NCBI RefSeq assembly: GCF_001704415.2
Contig: NC_030831.1
Coordinates: 45,492,134 to 45,556,133 of the forward strand
Source of the DNA: Capra hircus
Lineage: Eukaryota; Chordata; Mammalia; Artiodactyla; Bovidae
Direction of reading: 5' to 3'
DNA length: 64,000 bases
Position numbers and translations under genes: made by a program. Below are positions 32,870 to 43,149 of this stretch, one piece after another. Position 1 is the stretch's first letter; each line of letters starts with the position of its first letter. The notes beneath the pieces are model-generated. The model had not been told where the DNA came from. It searched no databases and saw nothing but the letters and a program-made list of their open reading frames with translations.

Positions 32870-33130
32870 ATCCAAAAGGGTAATTGGTAAATATTATTGT
32901 TTCATTCCATGTTTGCCTGCTCCGCGCGGGTCCCTCTGCAAGTGGTGCATTTAAATCACACTGTCTGACTTTGGCAGGTTTAATTGAGTCGCCACTGAAA
33001 AAGAAATTATCCCTGTGCTATTAATTTTTATAGTTCCTTGGGGCTTTTAAAAAGTGTTTGGATTTTCTAGGTCTTTGAAAATGAAAACATTAAATTTTAT
33101 TAAAAGGAAACGCAGGGGGGGCTGGCAGGG
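32870..33130. promoter_or_regulatory. Candidate conserved enhancer-like element
   Basis: Dense with developmental transcription-factor core motifs: TAATTG at 32881, an NK2-type CAAGTGG at 32939-32945, TTTAAAT near 32951, TAATTGAG near 32982, ATTAAT near 33020 and TTTTATTAAAAGG near 33096. It includes a small CpG cluster (tccgcgcggg near 32921). It lies inside the 11-kb interval free of ruminant insertions. Function and conservation are inferred. Confidence 0.35.
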
Positions 33131-33470
33131 CCCAGGCAGGCCCTGACGAGACTGTTGGAAAGGTTTGGGCCCTCACAGACGGCATGACACCACTTTTGCC
33201 CCTTTTAGAATCAGAGTTAGGTGGTCTCCAAGGATGTGTGATGTCAGCCAGGCTCAGGTTCCCCGCTGGCTCTCAGTGGGTGCCCTGGTCAGAGCCACCC
33301 AGACTCTGCCTCACATCCAGACCTCCTGCTGGCAGCCACTGGCCTAGCAGCAGCTGCGAGAGGCAGCTCCTAGCCAGGGCCGAGGGGGACACAGGACAGA
33401 CCCAGCGAGGTGGGGCCAGCAGCGCTTACAATTTGGGGAACTGCTTGAGGAAAAAGAATTTAAAATTCTG
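33131..33470. other. Unassigned non-coding DNA
   Basis: GC-richer separator between two AT-rich blocks; nothing recognised. Confidence 0.5.
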
Positions 33471-33499
33471 AATACCAATTCTGCTTGAAACTGAAATTA

Positions 33500-34130
33500 T
33501 ATTTATAAGGAGAGGCCATCACAACAAATTAAAAACTTGTAAAAGCTGACAAATTCTACAGGCATCACAAAATCTACAAGAGCCGACCCTCATCCGTAAT
33601 ATATTTCTTGCTACATTTTTTTTAGCGACAAACTGTTTGATCATCTCTTTAAATGAGCGTCATTTTTCCATCTCATTTTTATAGAGGGAATACAAAGGTA
33701 ATTCAATCTCTCCTCTAACGAGTTGATCCGATTTTGTATTTTATTATTCACAGTTTAAAAAGGTTTCTTTCCGTCTCACAATTTGTCACTGGTAATGCCA
33801 TGTGAATTTCTAGAATGGTTATCAACTTTGGGGAAACCGCTGTCAAGTGTCTTTCATACATGAGCTATGAGATTTCAGGGCATTTCAACTTCTCTTTTTT
33901 AGCAACAAATCTAAAATATTCTGTGAATTTATGAAACTTACTAACCAGATTGTCATCGATGTCCTCATTGTAGTGGCGCATAATGAGTTTTATGTTATCT
34001 CCGTCAATGTCAGTATTTCCTGTCAAATCAGCAAGGCATTTAAACATGAGGAGTCTGATAAATTCCATGTCAGTAATTCCCATCAAAAAGAAACAAAATG
34101 AGTAGTGCATTTATGATTGTATTACTTTGC
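33500..34130 (-). pseudogene. Fossil hAT-superfamily transposase C-terminus
   Basis: On the minus strand an open frame of 81 codons runs from 34110 to 33868, with an acidic stretch reading NTDIDGDNI near residues 32-40. After one TAG (33865-33867) the same frame continues without a shift to a typical hAT C-terminal dimerisation motif MALPVTNCETERNLFKL (33801 down to 33751). A TGA (33748-33750) then interrupts it. The frame goes on as IIKYKIGSTR, followed by another stop, with recognisable family-like text in a neighbouring frame down to about 33600. In hAT transposases (RNase H-like, DDE/D recombinases acting in the nucleus) this C-terminal block mediates dimerisation. The N-terminal zinc finger and catalytic core are not visible. 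The wording most resembles ZMYM1-like hAT proteins, but that is from memory. It could be a DNA-transposon fossil or a retropseudogene of a hAT-derived gene. It cannot encode a full protein. Confidence 0.6.
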
Positions 34131-34939
34131 ATGATTGAATATAATCCTGACAAAAGAGAGCTTTCATTCTGAGGAGGCGGTGATGGGAAGAGAATCCTCT
34201 GCTCCCAGACCTGACGACTGGAGGAGCCCCCACCCACCAGCTTCGGGCTTTGCACGAATCACACTGACCTATTCCCCATGCACTGCTAGGACCTGGCACC
34301 CTAGGGCACACTCACTCGGGTGCCCCTCTGTGGCCCCGCACAGAGCCTGCTGCACAGGCCAGCAGGGTGTTCCTAGAAGCCTTCTCCTGATGGTGACAGC
34401 TAGCAACATGTGACTTACAAGAAAATCGACTAACCACCATGTAAATACGTCCCAGTAAACCCAAACCAACACACCCCCAAGTCAGCTGTCCCTTAGCTAA
34501 TGTCCAAAGGGGCCACTCTTTTTGCCACCTCATTTGCCACCAAAATGAGGATAGTACCGTATGACAGGGGCAAGTCAGAGGTGAAAGAAACAGTGATACT
34601 AACAGATTACAGTCAGCTCTACGAACATGTATGACCATGTGAACACACTGTGCTGATGGAGGGCTAGAAGTTTAAGCGCTATTAGCCCCACAGAAATTTA
34701 CTTCTGCACACCATGGCAGATCTGGGGAGAGGACCTTGAATTAACCATGCATCTGGAGATGTAAAAACAGCACAGGACTTCACACAACCCAGACAGGACA
34801 AGGAGACTTAGGGGACTTTGTGCAGGGCTCTCACTGAGAGGCAGACCAGCAAGTGGTCAGGGTGTGGGTGTGGTGGGAGCCCAGGAAGGCAGGAGGTGAA
34901 ACTTAACCTAAGTATGAGTCAGATGCTGAAGAGGAGTGT

Positions 34940-34940
<1 letters not shown>
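34131..34940. other. Unassigned non-coding DNA
   Basis: No gene or clear repeat. The 108-codon minus frame at 34312-34638 shows no recognisable motif. Confidence 0.5.
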
Positions 34941-34941
<1 letters not shown>

Positions 34942-34995
<54 letters not shown>

Positions 34996-34997
34996 GT
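34942..34997. repeat. (TG)n microsatellite
   Basis: About 28 TG/CG dinucleotides, interrupted by a single CG near the end. Likely length-polymorphic. Responsible for false Val-Cys and Thr-His repeat frames. Confidence 0.97.
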
Positions 34998-35649
34998 ACC
35001 ATGTGCCTCTGTGATCCTGTATGCTTCGGCTCATGTCGTGTGCCCATGTAGAGCACGTGCAGGGAGGATGGTAAGGGACAAGCGTGAAGTCTGCAGGGAG
35101 ATCGGCCTGGTGTGGTGGTGGACCTCCGTCTGTCACATGGGGGGGCCCTGAGGCCCAGGAAGGTGAGGCAGCCGGGCCCTGCCTCTGCAGTTGGTCAGAG
35201 ATAGGACACAGAGCCACTTCAGGCCTTTAAAAACCACATCCAAGGTCCTTCCCTCCACACCACACACCAGCCTGGCCCCGCTCCAGGACTGGACCAGCGT
35301 ACCCTGACCTGCTTCTCCACGGAGAGCAGTCCCCTCACGGAAAGATGCAGGCGAGACTGCTGACCTCCTGCCTTCTGTGCGGGTCACGGCTGCTCTGCCC
35401 TCTTACTCTGTCTCCATTCAAAGCCACAGACGCTGGGTGCAGGCGGGGAGGTCAGTGCAGGGGATGCGCCTTCTGCTTCAGAGGCAGAGTAGTGGTGCTT
35501 GTGCACCGCTTCCTTAAGGAAACAAAGGAGATGGGGGTCATTTCTGTCTCAGAAGGAAGAACTCTAGGTGGTTTATGTATGGTTTCAGGTGAGGAATGAG
35601 AATGTGGAATAACTCCAATATCAGTTCAGGTTGAAAATGAGGAACTAAT
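34998..35649. other. Unassigned non-coding DNA
   Basis: Moderately GC-rich, no recognised element. Confidence 0.5.
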
Positions 35650-35872
35650 AGTAAGTTCAGATTGCCAGCCCTGTGCTAGGCATTCAGCTGTCTCAGTTCT
35701 ATAATGACAATTCTCTCACCATGCCCATTTCATAGGCAAGGAAACGGAGGCTCAGAGAATGAAGACATCTGCCCAGGCCACACAGGGAGAAGTAGCAGGG
35801 CCAAGACTGCAATTCAGAGAGCCTGCTTTCAGAGCCTGTGTCTTAGCCACTATGATCTACTACCTATCATGG
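35650..35872 (-). repeat. MIR SINE, nearly full length
   Basis: Reversed MIR: 'agccctgtgctaggcattcag', 'catgcccatttcataggcaaggaaacggaggctcagagaatgaagacatctgcccaggccacacagggagaagtagcagggccaagactgcaattcagagagcctgctttcagagcctgtgtcttagccactatg'. Confidence 0.88.
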
Positions 35873-36324
35873 GTAAGAGTGGGATAGTGCTCTTGTAAGC
35901 TCACAACCTTGACCAAATCTTGTAAAACCTGAGACTGTATAAAAACTGTCTAAATAGAAATCTGATGGCAGCCTTCTCTCTGCTGTCTTCTTTCTCGCAC
36001 ACACAACACAGGTCCACCTCACTGCCTCCCTGACCTGGCCAGAGGTCCTTCCCGTGACTGTCCCTGCCCCAACAATTAAGGCTCCAGCCAGTCAGGTACT
36101 GACTTCTTACTCTTGTTTAATCTCCACATGAACCTTCAAGACTTGTAGCTTTTGCATTATCATATTTCAGTGTATTAAAGGAAAAATCTCAGGGACAGGA
36201 GATTGTATCTCCATCATCAGATAACTGCAGGACTAGGCAGGCTGAGAATACCTCCAGTTTTGCACAGGTCAGGCTTATGAGAGGTCCTGGAGAGGGCAAA
36301 GGAGCAAGGTGAAAGGTTTTCAGA

Positions 36325-36325
<1 letters not shown>
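35873..36325. other. Unassigned non-coding DNA
   Basis: No gene. 'ctgtataaaaactgtctaaatag' near 35935 looks TATA-like, but no promoter context supports it. Confidence 0.5.

Positions 36326-36360
<35 letters not shown>
36326..36360. repeat. (GT)n microsatellite A
   Basis: About 17 uninterrupted GT units. Confidence 0.97.
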
Positions 36361-36364
<4 letters not shown>

Positions 36365-36508
36365 TCAAGGTATTTTCAAGTGACAGTAAAGTTGCAGCCT
36401 TTGGTGGTCGATGGAAGTCTGGTGATTAGTTTGGGGTGAATATTTGACAAGATCTGAGGCCAACTACACTATTGCTCTATCTCATTTTACAGCTGGCATA
36501 TGTGCATA

Positions 36509-36510
<2 letters not shown>

Positions 36511-36542
<32 letters not shown>
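36511..36542. repeat. (GT)n microsatellite B
   Basis: About 16 uninterrupted GT units, 150 bp downstream of array A and in the same orientation. Confidence 0.97.
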
Positions 36543-36544
<2 letters not shown>

Positions 36545-38920
36545 ACAACTCACAAGGAGAGAAAGAACCAGAGAATAAGCCTGACACAGGCTGAAGGATA
36601 CCAGTTCCAAACTTTCTTCATAACTCTGTTTACCATTGTTCACGCCAAGAAGTAAAGACCAACGCCCCCTCCCAGACTGAAGTCATAAATCTCAGGCCTG
36701 TGGGAACAGGGCCCACCCTTCCCAGCAGAGATAGACAGAGAAGCTGGCCGGGACACACAGAGTGTGGAAATTTCCACTGGCCTGCATTTGACCTCCCTAC
36801 CTCCAAGTTCTTGCATCTTAAAGGGACCCTGACTGACAGAAAGCAAGCTGGCTGGAGCACCCAGATCTCTCTGCTGGTTTTGAGGGGTTTTCCTTGAGCA
36901 GAGGGCAGCTTCTCTGTTTTATTCAAAACCTAGGATGCCTGAAAACTTAGGAAGGGGTCAGAATGTCCCTTACATCCAGAAACTTGAGCTGATTTCCACT
37001 CTATTTTCAAAAAAGCTGAGCTGTCTGGGGTTTAGCTGGGCAACTGTACAGACGCAGGGCATGCGAGGAGGCGGGACCCCTGGGCTTCCGCTGCCCTGCC
37101 CTGAGCAAGCTGCCCACCTTCTGGGCCTCCACCTTTGCCAGTCATTTCATTGGAGAGTTGCTGGGTTCTAAGTCAAAGTGGCCAGTTACTTCAAGGGGAG
37201 ATCTGTTTTTAAAAAATGTTAATAATAAAAAATAAATAAACTAGGCAAGTGCAAATAGTTCATGAATAACAAACACATGCCAGGGTCTTAAGGAAAGAAT
37301 AGTGAGGACGTGCAGAAGGGCAGCTGTTTTCTCAGAACCTGCCCCTCAAAATCACAGGGCTTGACCCAGACTGGTCCTTCCAGTATCTTGATGCTCAATT
37401 ACCACAGCTGAGCAGCTGTCCTTATCCCCTCAGTCAGACCCTCAGGCAATGGCTGGCTCCTGCTCCTGAAAGGCAGTGGTGACCAGACCTCTCACAAAGG
37501 CAGCATTGGTACTGCCTCCATTGCAGGCGGCCTCTTTTCTCTGTCTTACTGCTTTTTCCTCACATCCCCAGGTTCCTTCCCTTACATCCGCACTCCCAAC
37601 AGGGCCATGCCCCACCCATTCCTAATGTGTCTGTCTTCTGCATTTCGTGGCCTGTGGCTGTGGGACCGTGTGGGCGGTGAGTTCTGTGGGTGCAGCTGGC
37701 ATACCACTGTCTCATGCCTGGCGCTGTGGCTGCCCCATACGGCAGAAGCCCAGCATGGCCTTGCCTTCAGAGAGCATGCTATGTGGCTGGAGGAATAGGG
37801 TGGCTGTTAGAACTGCTGGTTAAATATTCATGGTCCTGTCCCATCAAGGTGTAGGATTATACTTCCTGCTCACTGTGGAGGGTAGAGCTCCAGCCACTGA
37901 GTTGTGAGCAAAAGTGTCACTTCACTTCCAAGCCAGAACATCTAGCCGCTGAGGCACGATGTCAAAAACACTCTCATCTTTGGCATGAGGACCACCTACT
38001 TCAAGAAGTCAGCTCCTTCAAGACCCTGAGTCTCTGAAGAACAATGTTAAGCAGAGCCCACCCACTCACCCCCCATAGACCACATCAGACATTTAACATG
38101 AGCAAGAAACAAGCCTGGTTGTTTTAATCCCCAGAGATTTGAGGACCTACCCTGACTGGTAGAGAGGCACATGAAGTGGAGGTCTTGGACGAGAGGAGAG
38201 TAATAAAGGGCTGGGCATGGTCATATTCTAAATGTTACAGAAACGGTGGTGAGTGCCAAATGCAGTGAAGGAAGAAGTATCCTAATTTGGCATGGTCTGA
38301 GGCACTTCCAGGAGTTTGAGTAGGATTTTAATTAGGTTGATGAGAGTGGGAAGAAATGTTCATCTCCCCCAGTTCCCATAAAACTTAGGCACTTATTCTA
38401 GCCTAAATGCACTTCCAACATTTCATTAGTCAGGAGGGCATCAGGCTTCAAATGCATCCCTCATGACCCCCTGTCCCCATTCCGACTGTCTCTCAACACA
38501 AGCCTTCAGTCTTCTATCTTCACTCACTCTTACCTCCTGTCCCTCTCCTGTCCCTCTCCAGTTCACCCCCCAGTGGTCAAGGGCCCTACTCTCAATGATT
38601 CGCCTTCTCTTCTCCTGCGTTTATACCTCCCTCTCCACTTGTTCCTTGCCAGTAGCCAGCAAATGCTCTCAAATGCCTCTCAGTTTGAAATAAACATCAC
38701 CTCTAAGCCTTGAACCAACCTCTGCTCTAGTCTGCATGATTAATACACTAATTTTATACTTCCCCATTCCTTCAGAATCCACTGTGAGCTTCTTCCTTAC
38801 AAAATCAAATTCAAGATTTAGGAATCAAAAGCTCTAAAAAGCAACTCAAAGTATATTTATTCTAGACTTCATATCTCATCCCTGGCCAGTGTTAGCCACA
38901 TTGCAATATATCTGGGAAAT
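36543..38920. other. Unassigned non-coding DNA
   Basis: A 2.4-kb stretch without gene, ruminant insertion or clear old repeat. 38100-38400 has faint L1M-like wording. Short A-rich runs lie near 37210-37240. Confidence 0.45.
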
Positions 38921-39105
38921 CAATATTTTATGAAATAGGGATTTCAAGAGGAAAGTTTACCTTGGCTGGCTAAATGTGGGTAATTAGGTATGTGGTAATG
39001 ACAATAGACCTGATTTACTGTGAAATGCTCATGCCATTATGGTAAAATAATTTGGCTCATTAAATAACGTCTGCCAAGAGTACTGCTCCAATGCACTTAT
39101 CCACT
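38921..39105. promoter_or_regulatory. Weak candidate conserved block
   Basis: AT-rich unique text with GGTAATTAGG near 38979 and AAAATAATTTGG near 39043. Only its texture and lack of repeats suggest regulatory DNA. Confidence 0.2.
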
Positions 39106-39109
39106 CTCA

Positions 39110-39310
39110 GTGACAGTGGGAGAAAGAGCCCTGGAGAGGCAGTCAGGAACCCTGGGTTCCCAGCCCAGCCACCAGCTGACCAGCTGTGTGACCTTGAGCT
39201 TCATGTGCCTTCCTCAGGCTTCAGTTTGCAGCCCACCCACCTCTACCCTTAATCAAGAGAGTTGGACTAAAAGCCATGCATTGGCCTTTAAAACTGCAAC
39301 ACTATTGGAT
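39110..39310 (+). repeat. MIR-type SINE
   Basis: 'ggagaggcagtcaggaaccctgggttcccagcccagccaccagctgaccagctgtgtgaccttgagc', then 'cctcaggcttcagtttgcag', then 'gagttggactaaaagcc', the forward MIR/THER-type layout. Confidence 0.8.
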
Positions 39311-39514
39311 TCTTTCTCATCTTTCTTTCCGTGCTAAATCATAGTGGTATCAAGAATGAAGAAAGAATTGGAACTCTATCAATTTGTTCCAGATACGCAA
39401 GAACAAAATACTTTTCAGCGTATAGCAAGTGTGTGCCATTGAGGGGAACCAGCTTGTGAGCGATTGATCTAGGCTCATATGTGGTTAGCACCTTTTAATA
39501 GAGAGGAAGTCTAC
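39311..39514. other. Unassigned non-coding DNA
   Basis: Nothing recognised. Confidence 0.5.
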
Positions 39515-39640
39515 ATAGAGCTCGGCACTCTGCTCTTGTCCCAGCAACACCTCTGTTGGCTGTATGATCTTGAACTTGTCACTTAATCACTCTGGGCTGC
39601 CTTTTGGCTGGAAAATTCCATGACATCTTACATGTTCTTG
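39515..39640 (+). repeat. MIR SINE fragment
   Basis: 'cggcactctgctcttgtcccagcaacacctctgttggctgtatgatcttgaacttgtcacttaatcactctgggctgcc' is degraded forward MIR. Confidence 0.6.
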
Positions 39641-39828
39641 AAAACGCCATCTGCAATCTCCCCAGACTCTCACTTCACCCTCACCTTGAAATGAAGCTTT
39701 TCTTGGAATATGTAGTTAGCCCTTAACCTAAATAGTGGACCCTAAAGCACCACGGCAGAGGTTCTTCCTCTCGTCTCCTAAACCAGATCGCCTGGGCCAC
39801 TTCCTACACTCAGCCCCATACCCTGTTG

Positions 39829-40025
39829 TTGTAGGTGCTTACTTGCCAAGTCACATCTGATTCTTTTGTGACCCCATGGACTATAGTCTGCATGCCAGGC
39901 TCTTCTGCCCAAGAATACTAGAGTGGGTTGCCACGTCTTTTTCCAGAGCTTCCTGGCCCAGGGATCGAACCTGCATCTCTTGCACTGGCAGGCGGATATT
40001 TTAATTAAGCCATCAAGGAAGCCCC
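39829..40025 (-). mobile_element. Bov-tA SINE
   Basis: Reversed Bov-tA: 'gtcacatctgattcttttgtgaccccatggactatag', 'gcccaagaatactagagtgggttgcc', 'cctggcccagggatcgaacctgcatctcttgcactggcaggcgg', ending 'ggaagcccca'. The reversed B box GGATCGAACCT is nearly intact. No target duplication found. Confidence 0.93.
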
Positions 40026-40194
40026 ACTCACGCCTACATGTCCCCAAATACTGGGGTCTGAGAGTCACAGGAGATTAAGAGAGCAGTTTAGAGAATTCAT
40101 ACCTTTCAAACACTGAATCTGCTGTTTTCTAGCACACAGTACATTAGTAACTTGGAATTATAAAATTCTTGTAAAAAGTAATCATCCTTCTGAG

Positions 40195-40300
40195 TTCATT
40201 CCCTGGTTAATGAACTAGATCCCACATGCCAGGCCAAAGAGTTTGCCTGCTGCAACTAAGACCCGGCACATCCAAATAAGTAAATAAACACTTTTAAAAA
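40195..40300 (+). repeat. CHR-type SINE fragment
   Basis: 'gaactagatcccacatgccaggccaaagagtttgcctgctgcaactaagacccggcacatccaaataagtaaataaacac' is the body and tail of the cetartiodactyl CHR SINE family. Confidence 0.7.
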
Positions 40301-40640
40301 ATAGCCATATTTACATAGTGTTGAAGTCTGCAAACAGTGTGACTACATCATTTTATTGGATCCTCATGAGACTCTCCTGAAACCTTTGGTGTATTCCATG
40401 GAAGACTAGGGGCCTGGGTCTCCTAGAGCACTGTGTGACCTCAGATAATAATGTTTCCTTGTTTCTATATTAAATAAACACAGATAAATTAAGGAGTTTA
40501 TCATGTGTCTCTCCACTAGAGTAGAAACAACAGGAGACCAGGGTCTTTTTAATGTTGTTGCTCTTTGCTGAGTCCTAAGTGCCATGCATAGAGTAGGTGC
40601 TCAATAAAATTTTGATGAATGAATGAAGGCACTTTGTATA
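40301..40640. repeat. MIR fragment followed by L2 tail
   Basis: 40310-40400 ('ttacatagtgttgaagtctgcaaac...cattttattggatcctcatgagactctcc') resembles reversed MIR. 40555-40630 ('gtgccatgcatagagtaggtgctcaataaaattttgatgaatgaatg') is the L2 3' tail on the plus strand. Confidence 0.55.
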
Positions 40641-40698
40641 TGACATTTTAAGCTAAAACTTGAGACTTTGGGGAAATGGTGTCATTAAAGACACAGCA

Positions 40699-41757
40699 AC
40701 TGACAAACAACTAATATCAAAAATATACAAGCAACTCCTGCAGCTCAATTCCAGAAAAATAAATGACCCAATCAAAAAATGGGCCAAAGAACTAAATAGA
40801 CATTTCTCTAAAGAAGACATATAGATGGCTAACAAACACATGAAAAGATGTTCAACATCACTCATTATCAGAGAAATGCAAATCAAAACCACAATGAGGT
40901 ACCATTTCACACCAGTCAGAATGGCTGCTATCCAAAAGTCTACAAGCAATAAATGCTGGAGAGGGTGTGGAGAAAAGGGAACCCTCTTACACTGTTGGTG
41001 GGAATGCAAACTAGTACAGCCACTATGGAGAACAGTGTGGAGATTCCTTAAAAAACTGGAAATAGAACTGCTTTATGACCCATCACTCCCAATGCTGGGC
41101 ATACACACCGAGGAAACCAGAATTGAAAGAGACACGTGTACCCCAGTGTTCATCACAGCACTGTTTATAGTAGCCAGGACATGGAAGCAACCTAGATGTC
41201 CATCAGCAGATGAATGGATAAGAAAGCTGTGGTACATATACACAATGGAGTATTACTCAGCCATTTAAAAGAATATATTTGAATCAGTTCTAATGAGGTA
41301 GATGAAACTGGAGCCGATTATACAGAGTGAAGTAAGCCAGAAAGAAAAACACCAATACAGTATATTAACGCGCATATATATGGAATTTAGAAAGATGGTA
41401 ACGATAACCCTATATGCGAGACAGCAAAAGAGACACAGATGTATAGAACAGTTTTTTGGACTCTGTGGGAGAGGGAGAGGAGAGGGTGGGATAATTTGGG
41501 AGAATGACATTGAAACATGTATAATATCACATAAGAAATGAATCGCCAGTCTAGGTTCGATGCAGGATACAGGATGCTTGGGGTTGGTGCACTGGGATGA
41601 CCCAGAGGGATGGTAAGGGAAGGGAAGGGGGAAGGGGGTTCAGGATGGGGAACACGTGTACACCCGTGGAGGATTCATGTTGATGTACGGCAAAACCAAT
41701 ACAATATTGTAAAGTAATTAGCCTCCAGTTAAAATAAATAAATTTAAATTTAAAAAA
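40699..41757 (+). mobile_element. Bovine-type L1, 5'-truncated, with poly-A tail and TSD
   Basis: Runs from within ORF2 ('acccaatcaaaaaatgggccaaagaactaaatagac') through the 3' UTR ('gtacggcaaaaccaatacaatattgtaaagtaattagcctccag') to an A-rich tail. An 11-bp duplication AAGACACAGCA flanks it (40688-40698 and 41758-41768). About 1.06 kb of a roughly 6-8 kb parent element, so inactive. Confidence 0.95.
40825..41268 (+). pseudogene. L1 ORF2 protein C-terminal fragment
   Basis: A frame of 147 codons inside the truncated L1. It carries the L1 ORF2 C-terminal cysteine motif: Cys44, Cys48, His56 and Cys61 within CWRGCGEKGTLLHCWWEC. It continues with the conserved TWKQPRCPSADEWI and WYIYTMEYYSA text, and ends at a premature TAA. 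The endonuclease and reverse-transcriptase domains are absent, so it has no retrotransposition function. No L1 promoter is present. Confidence 0.93.
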
Positions 41758-41814
41758 AAGACACAGCACCTTAAGCTCCAACCCTAAACTCCTTGAAGTT
41801 CGTTAGTTCATTTG

Positions 41815-41955
41815 CCCTGAAGACTGGATGTTAGGATATGATCTACCCCCTCTTTACAGAGGAGGAAGCAGAGCTCCATGAACGAAAATCATGCTCAAGG
41901 ATAGACAATCCAGAAGGAACAGAAGCCAGGACTAGAACACCTATCAACTGGACAG
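41815..41955 (-). repeat. MIR SINE fragment
   Basis: 'ccccctctttacagaggaggaagcagagctccatgaacgaaaatcatgctcaaggatagacaatcc...agaagccaggactagaacacc' is reversed MIR. Confidence 0.65.
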
Positions 41956-42600
41956 TCATTTACTTAATAAATTCTGTGTGCTGAGAATTGAGTATGTTGC
42001 ACTTTTAAACACAAGGAAGCCACAAGGGACTTCTGTTCCCAGCTGGCTTTCTTCCTGGCAGCCCTGTTCTTTTTTCTTTTAACAGTTATCAATATCCAGG
42101 CCTGGGCTGGAGGTTCCTTCCTTCAAGATGTTATGTCACAAACTCTCCCATTTTTCCTTACAAGTCCTAAAAACAGGCTTGCCATCCATTTTCAATTCCA
42201 AAGATTTACTGGTAGTTTCTATGGGACTACAGAGAGGAGGACAAACAAGTAAACATGTGAGAGATATAAAGTCTGAGAAATTAGACAACGCTTTTACAAT
42301 TACGGTTCTGATCTGTAGCTTCTGACTCCTTGTTGGACATTATGCGGAGGTCGTCAGATGCCTATAGCACTATGCCTATACCAGCAGTCCTCTCCACTGC
42401 TCCACTGCACCTTCTGTTTTCTTTCCTGGGTCCATATTTTTTAACATGCCAGCCAAGATCACTCATATCTGCCACACTCCTCAGCCTGCCAAGACCATGG
42501 CAATCTGCTCCATTATTTGAAAAGCCACCAAAACTCAGAGACAACTGATGTCTGAAACAACAGAAACACTTCCTTGTTGAGCAGAATATATCACAAATTG
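41956..42600. other. Unassigned non-coding DNA
   Basis: No gene or clear element. Confidence 0.5.
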
Positions 42601-42895
42601 TTGGGTTGGTTGAATACTATCTGTAATAGAACCACTTGGGGAGCTTTTAGAACATAACAGTGCATGGGCCCAAGCTGGACAAGTTAACTCAAAATCTCTG
42701 GGGTAGAATCCACGTGCTGTTTTTCGGCTGTGCCACATGGCTTGTGGGATCTCAGTTCCCCAACCAGACCAAAGCAATGAAAACCCAGAATCAAAACCAA
42801 TAGGCTATCAGGGAACTCCCCTGGTATATGGTCTGTATATGGATTTTTTTAAAGCCCCCATGTGATTCCACTATGTAGCCAAGATTGAGAACCAC
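42601..42895. repeat. hAT-Charlie (MER5/MER20-like) element, interrupted
   Basis: Left part 42620-42710 ('agaaccacttggggagcttttagaacataacagtgcatgggccc', 'aactcaaaatctctggggtagaatcc') and right part 42825-42895 ('tttttttaaagcccccatgtgattccactatgtagccaagattgagaaccactgc') are the two halves of a non-autonomous hAT-Charlie element ending in its terminal inverted repeat. A CHR SINE lies between them. Confidence 0.75.
42711..42824 (-). mobile_element. CHR-2-type SINE
   Basis: 'tttttcggctgtgccacatggcttgtgggatctcagttccccaaccagaccaaagc' and 'ctatcagggaactccc' are the reversed head of the cetartiodactyl CHR SINE (tRNA-Glu derived). Confidence 0.85.
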
Positions 42896-43149
42896 TGCTG
42901 TGATGAACTTGCTCCCGTTCCTCTGGGGTATCTGAAACTGTGGTTAGGCTAGTCTTTAAAACTATTGGGAATTAATTAACGTGTATTTAGCCAATTCCAT
43001 GGAGCTAGCCAAGGCAGTTCCCAAGACAAGCTTCAAGGGTTCAGTCCTCAGACTCTGTCTTCTTCCCTGAAAGTATGTGATAAGATGTCCCCAACATATC
43101 ACCAACCAAGTATCCCACTGATCCTAGAAAAATCTATAATATGACCAGT
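42896..43149. other. Unassigned non-coding DNA
   Basis: Nothing recognised; GGAATTAATTAACG near 42970 is an isolated homeodomain-type motif. Confidence 0.5.

Noticed and set aside
34818..35217. Val-Cys and Thr-His repeat proteins
   Set aside because: Six-frame artefacts of the (TG)n array; the same applies to the frames at 62800-63279.
35935..35965. TATA-like box 'gtataaaaactg'
   Set aside because: No downstream exon, CpG context or initiator-like support; single motif by chance.
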